64,000 nucleotides of DNA from Streptomyces sp. NBC_00576 (GTDB taxonomy: Bacteria > Actinomycetota > Actinomycetes > Streptomycetales > Streptomycetaceae). Below are positions 26,614-34,645 of the stretch, one piece after another. The DNA lies in the NCBI RefSeq assembly GCF_036345175.1, contig NZ_CP107780.1, forward strand, positions 3,162,001 through 3,226,000, in the 5' to 3' direction. The notes under the pieces were generated by a model, which did no database searches, had not been told where the DNA came from, and was given only the letters and a program-made list of their open reading frames with translations. Within the stretch, counting starts at the first letter, position 1, and each line of letters opens with the position of its first letter. The translations under genes were made by a program, and so were the position numbers.

Positions 26614-29070
26614 GTGACCCCGCGCCCCCCGTCCAGCGGCTCGAAGAACACGAAAAAGACGAAGAAGAAGGACCCTGGGAAGAAGAAGGCGGGCAAGAAG
26701 GTGGCGAAGACCCCGGAGACGCCGAAGAACCCGGACACGCAGGATTCCCCGGAGACGCCGGAGACCCTGGAGGCACCGGCAACCCTAGAGTCTCTGGAGA
26801 CACCGGCGACCGTGGAGACACCGGAGACGGAAGCGCCCACCTCTCATCCGGTCGAGGCCACCTCCAAGACGGCTGTCCTCCTCCCCTCCCCCGCGTTGGA
26901 CGCCGCCGACCGCGAACGGCTGCTGGCCGGCACGCACCACGACCCGCACTCCGTCCTGGGCGCGCACGCTCTGCCGGGTGGGGTCGCATTCCGGGTGCTG
27001 CGGCCGTACGCCCGGTCGGTGACCGTCGTGTCCGGGGAGCTGCGGGCCGAGCTGCACGACGACGGCGACGGTTTCTTCTCGGGTGCGCTGCCGCTGCGGG
27101 ACGTCCCGGAGTACCGGCTGGTCATCGCGTACGAGGAGCAGGTGCAGGAGACCGAGGACGCCTACCGGCTGCTGCCCGCGCTGGGTGATCTGGACCTGCA
27201 TCTCATCGGCGAGGGCCGGCACGAGGAGCTGTGGAAGGCGCTGGGCGCGGAGCCGATGACCCACCAGGGCGTCACCGGCACCCGCTTCGCCGTCTGGGCG
27301 CCGAACGCGCGCGGGGTCCGGGTGACCGGGGGCTTCAACTTCTGGGACGGTACGGCGTATCCGATGCGGTCGCTGGGCTCCACCGGGGTGTGGGAGCTGT
27401 TCGTGCCGGGCGTCGGCGAGGGTGAGCTGTACAAGTTCGAGATCACGCGCCCGGACGGCTCGAAGACGCAGCGCGCGGACCCGATGGCCCGCCGGACCGA
27501 GGTCCCGCCCAACACATCGTCCATCGTGCACGGTTCACACCACGAGTGGGAGGACGGGGAGTGGCTGGCGCGGCGGGCCGAGGCCCCGGCGCACGAGGCC
27601 CCGATGTCGATCTACGAGCTCCATCTGGCGTCCTGGCGCCCAGGTCTGACGTACCGTCAACTCGCTGACCAACTCCCTGCCTACGTAAGGGACCTGGGCT
27701 TCACGCATGTGGAACTGATGCCGGTGGCGGAGCACCCCTTCGGCGGCTCGTGGGGCTATCAGGTCACCGGGTTCTACGCGCCCACGGCCCGGCTGGGCAC
27801 CCCGGACGACTTCAAGTACCTGGTGGACGCCCTCCATCGCGCCGGCATCGGCGTACTGATGGACTGGGTTCCGGCCCACTTCCCGCGTGACGACTGGGCG
27901 TTGGCCGAGTTCGACGGGCGCCCGCTGTACGAGCACTCGGATCCGCTGCGGGCCGCTCACCCCGACTGGGGCACCCTGGAGTTCGACTTCGGCCGGCGGG
28001 AGGTCCGCAACTTCCTTGTGGCGAACGCCGTCTACTGGTGCCAGGAGTTCCACATAGACGGCCTGCGGGTCGACGCGGTCGCCTCCATGCTGTACCTCGA
28101 CTACTCGCGCGAGCCGGGCCAGTGGACGCCGAACGAGCACGGCGGCCGGGAGAACCTGGACGCGGTCGCCTTCCTCCAGGAGATGAACGCGACGGTGTAC
28201 CGGCGGGTGCCGGGGGTCGTGACGATCGCCGAGGAGTCGACGGCGTGGGACGGCGTCACCCGGGCCACGCACCACATCGGCCCCGGCGGCTTCGGCGGCC
28301 TGGGGTTCGGCCTGAAGTGGAACATGGGCTGGATGCACGACTCGCTCGGTTACGTCCAGCACGACCCGATCCACCGCAAGCACCACCACCACGAGATGAC
28401 GTTCTCCATGGTGTACGCGTACAGCGAGAACTACGTCCTGCCGATCTCCCACGACGAGGTGGTCCACGGCAAGGGTTCCCTGGTGTCGAAGATGCCGGGC
28501 GACTGGTGGCAGCAACGGGCCACCGAGCGGGCGTACCTGGCCTTCATGTGGTCCCACCCCGGCAAGCAACTCCTCTTCATGGGCCAGGAGTTCGCCCAGG
28601 GCGCGGAGTGGTCGGAGGCCCATGGCCCCGACTGGTGGCTGCTCGACCCCGCATACGGCGCGGAGGCGGACCACCGGGGCGTTCGGGACCTGGTCCGCGA
28701 CCTGAACACGGTGTACCGCGACACCCCGGCCCTCTGGCAACTGGACACGAACCCGTCGGGCTTCGAGTGGCTGGTCGGGGACGCGACGGAGGACAACGTC
28801 TTCGCCTTCGTCCGCTACGACGCGGAGGGCGCCCCTCTCCTGTCGATCAGCAACTTCTCCCCCGTCGTCCGCCACGACTACCGCATAGGCGTCCCGGAAA
28901 CGGTCCCGGCCTGGCAGGAATCCCTCAACACGGACGCGCTTCGCTACGGCGGCACCGACATCCACAACCCGTCCCCCCTGAAACCGGACCCCCAGCCCTG
29001 GCACGGCCGCCCAACCAGCATCCACGCAACCCTGCCCCCCCTGGCAACAATCTGGCTGCGCCCGGCGTAG
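26614..29070 (+). CDS. glgB: 1,4-alpha-glucan branching enzyme with lysine-rich N-terminal extension
   Basis: An 818-aa GH13_9 enzyme that adds alpha-1,6 branches to glucan. Two N-terminal beta-sandwich modules (CBM48, about residues 100-325) precede the barrel with nucleophile Asp487 (GLRVDAVASML), Glu540 (TIAEEST) and Asp614 (SHDEVVHGKG), 53 residues apart as in other GlgB. Residues 1-90 are unusual: a Lys-rich block (KKTKKKDPGKKKAGKK) followed by PET/PAT-type repeats. The extension looks disordered and is not needed for the family fold. It starts at GTG 26614. It completes the plus-strand operon glgE-treS-mak-glgB. Confidence 0.94.
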   Translation: MTPRPPSSGSKNTKKTKKKDPGKKKAGKKVAKTPETPKNPDTQDSPETPETLEAPATLESLETPATVETPETEAPTSHPVEATSKTAVLLPSPALDAADRERLLAGTHHDPHSVLGAHALPGGVAFRVLRPYARSVTVVSGELRAELHDDGDGFFSGALPLRDVPEYRLVIAYEEQVQETEDAYRLLPALGDLDLHLIGEGRHEELWKALGAEPMTHQGVTGTRFAVWAPNARGVRVTGGFNFWDGTAYPMRSLGSTGVWELFVPGVGEGELYKFEITRPDGSKTQRADPMARRTEVPPNTSSIVHGSHHEWEDGEWLARRAEAPAHEAPMSIYELHLASWRPGLTYRQLADQLPAYVRDLGFTHVELMPVAEHPFGGSWGYQVTGFYAPTARLGTPDDFKYLVDALHRAGIGVLMDWVPAHFPRDDWALAEFDGRPLYEHSDPLRAAHPDWGTLEFDFGRREVRNFLVANAVYWCQEFHIDGLRVDAVASMLYLDYSREPGQWTPNEHGGRENLDAVAFLQEMNATVYRRVPGVVTIAEESTAWDGVTRATHHIGPGGFGGLGFGLKWNMGWMHDSLGYVQHDPIHRKHHHHEMTFSMVYAYSENYVLPISHDEVVHGKGSLVSKMPGDWWQQRATERAYLAFMWSHPGKQLLFMGQEFAQGAEWSEAHGPDWWLLDPAYGAEADHRGVRDLVRDLNTVYRDTPALWQLDTNPSGFEWLVGDATEDNVFAFVRYDAEGAPLLSISNFSPVVRHDYRIGVPETVPAWQESLNTDALRYGGTDIHNPSPLKPDPQPWHGRPTSIHATLPPLATIWLRPA

Positions 29071-29097
29071 CCCCGGCACCATTCAGCCCGACCGGCA

Positions 29098-29176
29098 CCT
29101 TTCAGCCCGTCCGGCGTTTGAGGACGAGGCCCCTTCAGGGCCGAAGCGGGGGTCTGGGGGCGGCAGCCCCCAGGGA
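29098..29176. repeat. Streptomyces intergenic repeat with hairpins
   Basis: This stretch matches, from memory, a short repeat found in many Streptomyces intergenic regions (core CGTCCGGCGTTTGAGGACGA, then a GGGCC-rich hairpin, then CTGGGGGC/GCCCCCAG at 29154-29161 and 29166-29173). A shorter direct copy of TTCAGCCCG(A/T)CCGGC begins at 29082. It lies between convergent glgB and the P450 gene and probably serves as a bidirectional terminator. Confidence 0.75.
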
Positions 29177-29250
29177 CAGGATGGGACGGGTAGGGGCGGC
29201 GGGGGCGAAACAAACCCCGCCGCACCCCCCGCCTCACCGCCCCCCGAACA

Positions 29251-30663
29251 TCAACCTCCGCAACGCCCCCAGCAACCCCTTGACCTGCCCATCCCCACCG
29301 GACACCACCGCCGCCCCCACCACAGCCGTCTCCCCCAAACCCCGCCACCGACACCAGCACCGGCAACCCCCCGCCCACCCACCCCACCGCTCAGCTCATA
29401 TCTCACCGGCAACAACCGCAACCCCCGCACCACCGGCCCCGACCGCCACGGCAACTGATCCGCCGGCAAAGTCAGTTCGGCCTTGGTCAGATGGTCGAAG
29501 ATCCGCCCCACCGCCGTACTCACGATCATCCCGCCCAACTCCCGTGCCGCACTGGGACATTGATGCGGCCCTGCCCCCCACCCCAGATGCGCCCGCGTAC
29601 TCACGGCCGACCCGACCAGGTGGGACGCCCCGATCGCCATCAGGTCCCCGTGCGCCGCCGCGGCCGACGGCGAGACGATGTCCCCGCCCCGGATCCAGAA
29701 GTTCCCCAACGCCACATCCCGCGCAGCGAACCGGAAGCACATGTTGGCGACCGGCGGACTCGCCAGCGCCGCCCGGTTCACGGTCTCCCCGAGCTGCCCG
29801 GCCGACAGACTGCGCCGCACGGTCGCGTTCCCGCGCAACACCTCCAGCAGCGTGTTCAGCACCATGTTCCCGGTGATGTCGTTCAGGTACACCGCGTTCA
29901 TGAACAGCTCGCGCCCCAACTGCTCGTCCGACAGCTCCGGGTCGGCCAGCAGCATGTACGACGTCAGGTCGTCCCCGGGCCGCGCCCGCCGATGCGCGGC
30001 CAGCCGCGTCATCGCGGCCAGCGCCCGCCCCGTCGCCGGCCCCGCGTCCGGCCCGCCGTCCAGCATCCGCCACAGGTCCATGACCAGCTCGTCCCCGAGC
30101 TCCACGGGGCACCCGAACAGCTTCGTGGTGACCATCAGCAGCAACGGCCGCGTGTACTGCGCCCCCAGATCGGCGAACCCCACCGTGCCCGACTCGGCCG
30201 CCAGCATCCCGATCAGCTCGTCGGCGTACCGCGCGACCGTCGCCCGCAGCTCCCAGCCCTGTGGGGTCTGCCCGTCCTGGAACGGCCGCAGCGCCGCATG
30301 ATGGGTGTGCCGGGCGGCGAGGTGCTCCTCGTCGTCCATGAACATGGTCTGCCGCACCTCGTACCCCGCCAGGAGCGGCCAGTCCGGTGGCAGCCGGCCC
30401 TGTGCCCGGGCCCGCCAGTACCGCACGTCACGCCGCCACACACTCTCGTTCCGCAGTACCTCCAGCACCTCGCGGTAGTCGAGAACCAGCCACACCGGTA
30501 CGCCCATCAGCCCCACCGGCGCCACCGGTCCGTAGGTGCGCCGCAGTCGCGCGTACACCCCGCCCGGGTCGGCGTCGAACTCCGACGTCAACAGCGGTTC
30601 CACGGGCAACGACTCTAGAGCCGGGCTGTCGGCCGGCGCGGTCGCGAAGGGATGGGCTTCCAT
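29251..30663 (-). CDS. Cytochrome P450 without a canonical ExxR motif
   Basis: A 470-aa soluble P450. The haem loop is HLGWGAGPHQCPSA with thiolate Cys369, and the downstream FWIRGGDIVSPSAAAAHGD strand is normal. The K-helix position reads ETVNR (293-297), so the residue aligned with the Glu of ExxR is Thr. The I-helix lacks the usual acid-alcohol pair (AVYLNDITGN). This resembles the CYP157-like group, known for lacking ExxR. After the end of homology near residue 422 there are about 48 Gly/Arg/Trp-rich residues, possibly read-through of a lost stop. The ATG at 30663 (MEAHPFATAP) is preferred to upstream codons. There is no redox partner next door; substrate unknown. Confidence 0.85.
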   Translation of the reverse strand: MEAHPFATAPADSPALESLPVEPLLTSEFDADPGGVYARLRRTYGPVAPVGLMGVPVWLVLDYREVLEVLRNESVWRRDVRYWRARAQGRLPPDWPLLAGYEVRQTMFMDDEEHLAARHTHHAALRPFQDGQTPQGWELRATVARYADELIGMLAAESGTVGFADLGAQYTRPLLLMVTTKLFGCPVELGDELVMDLWRMLDGGPDAGPATGRALAAMTRLAAHRRARPGDDLTSYMLLADPELSDEQLGRELFMNAVYLNDITGNMVLNTLLEVLRGNATVRRSLSAGQLGETVNRAALASPPVANMCFRFAARDVALGNFWIRGGDIVSPSAAAAHGDLMAIGASHLVGSAVSTRAHLGWGAGPHQCPSAARELGGMIVSTAVGRIFDHLTKAELTLPADQLPWRSGPVVRGLRLLPVRYELSGGVGGRGVAGAGVGGGVWGRRLWWGRRWCPVGMGRSRGCWGRCGG

Positions 30664-30761
30664 ACCGACACGCATACCGCACCAGCCGTACACGTGCAGT
30701 GACCATGGCGCGAACTGTTACGCCTCGGTGACCCTTGGTGCACGCGATCAGCCGCCGGCCA

Positions 30762-33053
30762 TCACCCCTCGACAGCGGCAGAGGCAGCGGCCAACGCCCC
30801 CGGCAACTCCCCCCGGTACAGCACGCCCACGCGCTGAGTGGCCCGGGTCAGCGCCACGTACAGATCACTCGTGCCGAAGGCTCCCGGCTCCACCACCAGC
30901 ACGGAGTCGAATTCCAGCCCCTTTGCCTGCCGGGGATCGAGCAGCACGACGCCCCGCGTCAGATCGGGCTCCACCCCCGCCTCCACGCCGTCGAGCCGCG
31001 CCGCCAACTCCCCGTGCAGCTCGCGCGGTGCGATCACCGCGAGCCGCCCCTCGACGGGCGCCAACTCGCCGACGGCCTTCGCCACGGCCTCCGCGAGTTC
31101 CGCGGGGTCACCACCGTCGACGGCTCGCACCCATGGCCGAACCCCGGTCGACCGTACGGACCTCGGCGGCTCGAAGTCCGACCGCTCCGCCCTCACCACG
31201 GCCGCCGCGAGGTCCATGATCTCGGCCGGTGTCCGGTAGTTGACGCCCAGCCGGGCGTGCTCCCAGCGGTCCTGGACGTACGGCGCGAGGATGTCCGACC
31301 AGGCCCCGACCCCGCCGGGCTCGGCGGTCTGCGCCGGATCGCCGACCAGGGTCAGCGACCGGGTCGGGCTGCGCCGCATGAGGAGCCGCCACGCCATCGG
31401 CGACAGTTCCTGCGCCTCGTCGACGATGATGTGCCCGAACGCCCAGGTCCGGTCGGCCGCGGCCCGATCGGCGGCGCTGCGCAGGTCGTCCTCCTCGTGC
31501 CGCTCGGCGAACCGTTCCGCATCGATGATGTCGTGCGCGGAGAGCACCTCGGACTCCTCCGCGTGGAGGTCCTCGAACTCATACGTACGGGAGGCATACG
31601 AAACGTCCAACACACCTTGCGCGTAAGCGACTTGACTGCTGCGCTCGCGCTCCGCCAGAGCCCGGGCGACCCGGTCGTCCTCGCCGAGCAGTTCCGCCGC
31701 CTCGTCGAGCAGCGGTACGTCGGCCGTCGTCCAGGCCCGGGTGACGGGCCGCCGGATGGCGTCCGCGTCGGCCTCCGACACGTACCCCTCGGGTGCGGCG
31801 AGGAAGTCCGCGACCAGCCGTCGTGGGCCGATGCGGGGCCACAACTGGTCGATGGCAGCCCAGACTTCACGGTTCTCGGCCAGGTCGTCGCGGATCTGGG
31901 TGATGTCACTGGGGTCGAGGAGATTGCTGCCGTCGTACGGGTCGGTGCCGATGCGCTCCGCCACCATCTCCGTCAGCGTGTTGAGGATGTGCCCCTCGAA
32001 GTGCTCGCGCGCGACGTTGTGCGGCAGCTTCGCCTCGCGCGTCCGCTCCCTGGCCACGCCCACCAGACCGGCGTCGAGCATGAGGATGTCCCGGTCGTGC
32101 TCGATCGCGATGACGGGGTCGGGCAGCCCCTGCCGGTCCCGTACGACGGCTGCCAGGACGTCCGCCATCCCGGCCCGCCCCTTGACCGCAGCGGCTTCGG
32201 CGGTGTCGGCGACGGTGGCCTTCACACCGGGAAACAGTTCACCCACGGTCGCCAGGAGCACACCGGTCTCACCGAGCGAGGGCAGCACCTCGCCGATGTA
32301 GCCCAGGAAGGCGGGGTTGGGCCCGACGATCAACACGGCACGTTTGGAGAGGAGTTCGCGGTGCTCGTAGAGCAGGTAGGCGGCCCGGTGGAGCGCGACG
32401 GCCGTCTTGCCGGTGCCGGGCCCGCCCTCCACCACGAGGACGCCTCGATGCGGGGCACGGATGATCTCGTCCTGCTCCGCCTGGATGGTCTGCACGATGT
32501 CGTTCATCCGGCCGGTGCGGGCGGAGTCGAGTGCGGCGAGCAGTACGGCATCGCCGGAGGGGTCCTCGTAGCCGGTGCGGGTCTCGTCCCCGAGGTCGAG
32601 GATCTCGTCGTGGAGTGCGGTGACGCGCCGCCCGTCGGTGCTGATGTGCCGGCGCCGGCGCAGCCCCATCGTGGTGTGCCCGGTGGCGAGATAGAAGGGG
32701 CGTGCGACCTCGGCCCGCCAGTCGATGAGCATCGGGGTGCGCTCGGCGTCGTCGGCGCGCAGTCCGATACGGCCGATGTGGTGGGTGACACCGGAGGTGA
32801 GATCGATACGTCCGAAGCAGAGCGATCCGTCGACGGCGTTCAGCGCGGCCAGCAGCCCCGACCGTTCGGCGACGAGCACGTCCCGTTCGAGCCGGGCCTG
32901 CATCGGCGTACTGCCCTGCGCGAGTGCGTCCGTGACGGAGTGCTCGGTGTCACCGCGCAGGATGTCGACGCGGGCGTAGAGCCCGTCGACGAATTCCTGT
33001 TCCCCGCGCAATTCATCGTGAGTTGATTCCGTGTTTGCGCCCCTGTTTGACAA
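30762..33053 (-). CDS. HelD/HelR-like RNA polymerase-associated helicase
   Basis: A 763-aa superfamily-1 ATPase. An N-terminal antiparallel coiled-coil-like segment (residues 10-75) precedes a split UvrD-like motor: Walker A VEGGPGTGKTA (about 208-218), Walker B IIVDEAQELSP, motif III (TLVGDPAQT), and the C-terminal motifs ARLGVNYRTP and YVALTRATQRVGVLY. A large insert between motor halves is typical of HelD. Actinomycete HelD proteins remove RNA polymerase from DNA, and the HelR branch protects it from rifamycins. The start is TTG 33053 with GGGAG five bases away. No rifamycin-associated element was recognised upstream, so resistance is inference from family only. Confidence 0.85.
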   Translation of the reverse strand: MSNRGANTESTHDELRGEQEFVDGLYARVDILRGDTEHSVTDALAQGSTPMQARLERDVLVAERSGLLAALNAVDGSLCFGRIDLTSGVTHHIGRIGLRADDAERTPMLIDWRAEVARPFYLATGHTTMGLRRRRHISTDGRRVTALHDEILDLGDETRTGYEDPSGDAVLLAALDSARTGRMNDIVQTIQAEQDEIIRAPHRGVLVVEGGPGTGKTAVALHRAAYLLYEHRELLSKRAVLIVGPNPAFLGYIGEVLPSLGETGVLLATVGELFPGVKATVADTAEAAAVKGRAGMADVLAAVVRDRQGLPDPVIAIEHDRDILMLDAGLVGVARERTREAKLPHNVAREHFEGHILNTLTEMVAERIGTDPYDGSNLLDPSDITQIRDDLAENREVWAAIDQLWPRIGPRRLVADFLAAPEGYVSEADADAIRRPVTRAWTTADVPLLDEAAELLGEDDRVARALAERERSSQVAYAQGVLDVSYASRTYEFEDLHAEESEVLSAHDIIDAERFAERHEEDDLRSAADRAAADRTWAFGHIIVDEAQELSPMAWRLLMRRSPTRSLTLVGDPAQTAEPGGVGAWSDILAPYVQDRWEHARLGVNYRTPAEIMDLAAAVVRAERSDFEPPRSVRSTGVRPWVRAVDGGDPAELAEAVAKAVGELAPVEGRLAVIAPRELHGELAARLDGVEAGVEPDLTRGVVLLDPRQAKGLEFDSVLVVEPGAFGTSDLYVALTRATQRVGVLYRGELPGALAAASAAVEG

Positions 33054-33145
33054 TTCCGCTCCCGCTCGGATATACTCTGCTCATTGAACTTTTCCGCGAC
33101 TCGATCGACTCGATCCCGATAAAGTCGCGAACCATCGAATATACG

Positions 33146-33187
33146 CAAAGAAATCCCCCGAGCGCAATCGCTCGGGGGATTTCTTTG
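33146..33187. terminator. Strong bidirectional hairpin with 19-bp perfect stem
   Basis: Positions 33146-33164 and 33169-33187 are exact reverse complements around the loop CAAT. The stem core is CCCCCGAGCG/CGCTCGGGGG, flanked by an A-rich side and a T-rich side, so it can terminate in both directions. It ends the minus-strand merR-trx transcript 24 bp after its stop. Confidence 0.9.
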
Positions 33188-33210
33188 GTTTCAGCGCAGG
33201 GCTGAGTGCG

Positions 33211-33543
33211 TCAGAGTACGTCGGACAGTTCCTCCAGCAGCCGCCTTTTCGGTCGCGCCCCCACCATCGACCGCACCGGCTCGCCGCCCTGGAACACCAT
33301 GAACGTCGGCATGGACAGGACCCGGTAGGCGTTCGTGGTCAGGGGGTTGATGTCGACGTTCAGCTGGACCACCTTCAGACGGTCGGACTCCTCCGCCGCC
33401 AGAGCGCTCAGTACCGGGGCCATCTGGCGGCACGGGGGGCACCAGTCGGCCGTGAACTCCACCAGGACCGGCAACTCCGCCCCGATCACCTCCGCCTCGA
33501 AGTCCGCGTCCGTCACCTCGGCAACACCCGCTGCCTTGATCAT
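33211..33543 (-). CDS. Thioredoxin with CPPC active site
   Basis: A 110-aa cytoplasmic thiol-disulfide protein with a thioredoxin fold. The active site is WCPPC (Trp34, Cys35-Cys38) instead of the common WCGPC, and the cis-Pro loop is in SMPTFMVFQGG. CPPC thioredoxins tend to differ in redox potential. The ATG at 33543 overlaps the stop of the upstream merR gene by 4 bp (ATGA), so the thioredoxin is translated with its regulator. A very strong terminator follows. The pairing suggests the regulator responds to a thiol-reactive or redox stress that the thioredoxin repairs. Confidence 0.93.
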   Translation of the reverse strand: MIKAAGVAEVTDADFEAEVIGAELPVLVEFTADWCPPCRQMAPVLSALAAEESDRLKVVQLNVDINPLTTNAYRVLSMPTFMVFQGGEPVRSMVGARPKRRLLEELSDVL

Positions 33544-33983
33544 CGCGTCCGTCCTCCCCACTCGCATTCCGGTTCCGGGCCACCCGGAACCGCCGTCGCC
33601 TCGGCCGCCAACTCGTCGCGCGCACGCTCAGCCCGCGTGAGCTGTTCGCCGACCTTCGCCCGTACCGACTGCAACTCGCCTATCAACGCGTCGAGTTCGT
33701 CGAGCTTGCGGCGGTAGACGGCGAGTGACGCGGGACAGGAGTCGCCCTCCGGGTGGCCCGCCCGCAGGCAGTCCACGAAGGGCCGGGTCTCCTCCAGGTC
33801 GAACCCGAAGTCCTGGAGCGTCCTGATCTGCCGGAGCAGCTTCAGATCGTCCTCGTCGTAGGCGCGGTAGCCGTTGTCCGTGCGCCGCGCGGGCAGCAGC
33901 CCGCGCGACTCGTAGTACCGCAGGGTCCGTGTGGTGGTCCCGGCCCGCGCCGCCAGCTCGCCGATTCGCATGCCGATTCGCAT
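33540..33983 (-). CDS. MerR-family transcriptional regulator, likely redox- or metal-responsive
   Basis: A 147-aa regulator: winged helix at the N-terminus (IGELAARAGTTTRTLRYYESRGLLP), dimerisation helix, and a C-terminal effector region with Cys72 and Cys83 in DCLRAGHPEGDSC. Paired cysteines at the end of the dimerisation helix are the sensing residues in CueR/ZntR/SoxR-type members. The alternative start at 33971 gives 143 aa; the N-terminus contains a tandem MRIG duplication, so either is possible. The palindrome at 33999-34018 lies 16 bp upstream of the start. It is co-transcribed with thioredoxin. Confidence 0.88.
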   Translation of the reverse strand: MRIGMRIGELAARAGTTTRTLRYYESRGLLPARRTDNGYRAYDEDDLKLLRQIRTLQDFGFDLEETRPFVDCLRAGHPEGDSCPASLAVYRRKLDELDALIGELQSVRAKVGEQLTRAERARDELAAEATAVPGGPEPECEWGGRTR

Positions 33984-33998
33984 ACGTACGAACGTAGC

Positions 33999-34018
33999 CC
34001 TTGACGCCGACGTCAAGG
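33999..34018 (-). promoter_or_regulatory. MerR-type operator/promoter upstream of merR-trx
   Basis: CCTTGACG and CGTCAAGG are perfect 8-bp arms separated by four bases. Read on the minus strand, TTGACG is also a good -35 element, so the palindrome lies at and just after the -35 region. That is the position from which MerR proteins twist promoters with overlong spacers. The likely target is the merR gene itself. Confidence 0.75.
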
Positions 34019-34057
34019 CAAGCGCAGCCCGTCCCGGCCGAGCCCAGCCCAGCAAGC

Positions 34058-34573
34058 TCACCCCGGGGGCAGCAGCGGCTTGCCCTCCACCGGGGACGAC
34101 AGGACGATCGACGTCGTCGTCCGGCCCAGCGCCGACGTCTGTTCCAGGACCTCCTCCAGATGGACCGTGTCCTCGACGGCCACCTTGAGGATCCAGCAGT
34201 CCTCGCCGACCACGTGATGCACCTCGATGACCTCGGGGCGGGCGAGCAGCGCCAGGGTCCTGGGGTGCTTGAGCGTGTAGCCGCCGTGCGGGTTGACCCG
34301 GATGAAGGCCTGGATGCCGTAGCCGAGGCGCGAGGGGGCGACCCGGGCGCCGTATCCGGTGATCGCCCCCGCCGACTCCAGCCGGCGTACGCGCTCCGTG
34401 ACCGCCGCCGGGCTCAGCCGCACCCTCCTGCCCAGCTCGCTCAGCTTGATCCGGCCGTCGCTCTGGAGAAGCTCCAGGATCTGCCGGTCCAACGCGTCGA
34501 AGGCCACCGACGTTTCGTTGGCCGCGACCCGCAGCCGCCGTGGTTCTTTCGGCGTCTCGGCCGGATGTCCCAT
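34058..34573 (-). CDS. Lrp/AsnC-family transcriptional regulator
   Basis: A 171-aa regulator. After a polar N-terminus of about 28 aa, the AsnC-type helix-turn-helix (LDRQILELLQSDGRIKLSEL, then RVRLSPAAVTERVRRLE) is followed by an RAM/ligand-binding domain (GYGIQAFIRV, VHHVVGEDCWILKVAVED). These proteins usually sense amino acids. Its start at 34573 faces the divergent gene at 34646 across 72 bp, so that gene is the likely target. It is 74 bp upstream of merR on the same strand. Confidence 0.92.
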   Translation of the reverse strand: MGHPAETPKEPRRLRVAANETSVAFDALDRQILELLQSDGRIKLSELGRRVRLSPAAVTERVRRLESAGAITGYGARVAPSRLGYGIQAFIRVNPHGGYTLKHPRTLALLARPEVIEVHHVVGEDCWILKVAVEDTVHLEEVLEQTSALGRTTTSIVLSSPVEGKPLLPPG

Positions 34574-34610
34574 GACTTCCCCTTCAGAACTCGCTCGTCC
34601 GTCGGGAGAA

Positions 34611-34622
34611 TTATGATCACAA
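34611..34622. promoter_or_regulatory. Candidate Lrp/AsnC site overlapping a -10 element
   Basis: TTATGATCACAA is symmetric except at the third pair (TTnTGATCAnAA). It contains TATGAT (34612-34617), a plausible -10 hexamer for the plus-strand gene. The location in a 72-bp divergent spacer next to an Lrp gene supports an operator role. No good -35 was found. Confidence 0.5.
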
Positions 34623-34645
34623 GATCCGCTACGGGGAGGAACATC

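Noticed and set aside
29251..30663. P450 as part of a biosynthetic cluster or conservon
   Set aside because: No roadblock, GTPase, redox partner or biosynthetic enzymes lie next to it in this window.
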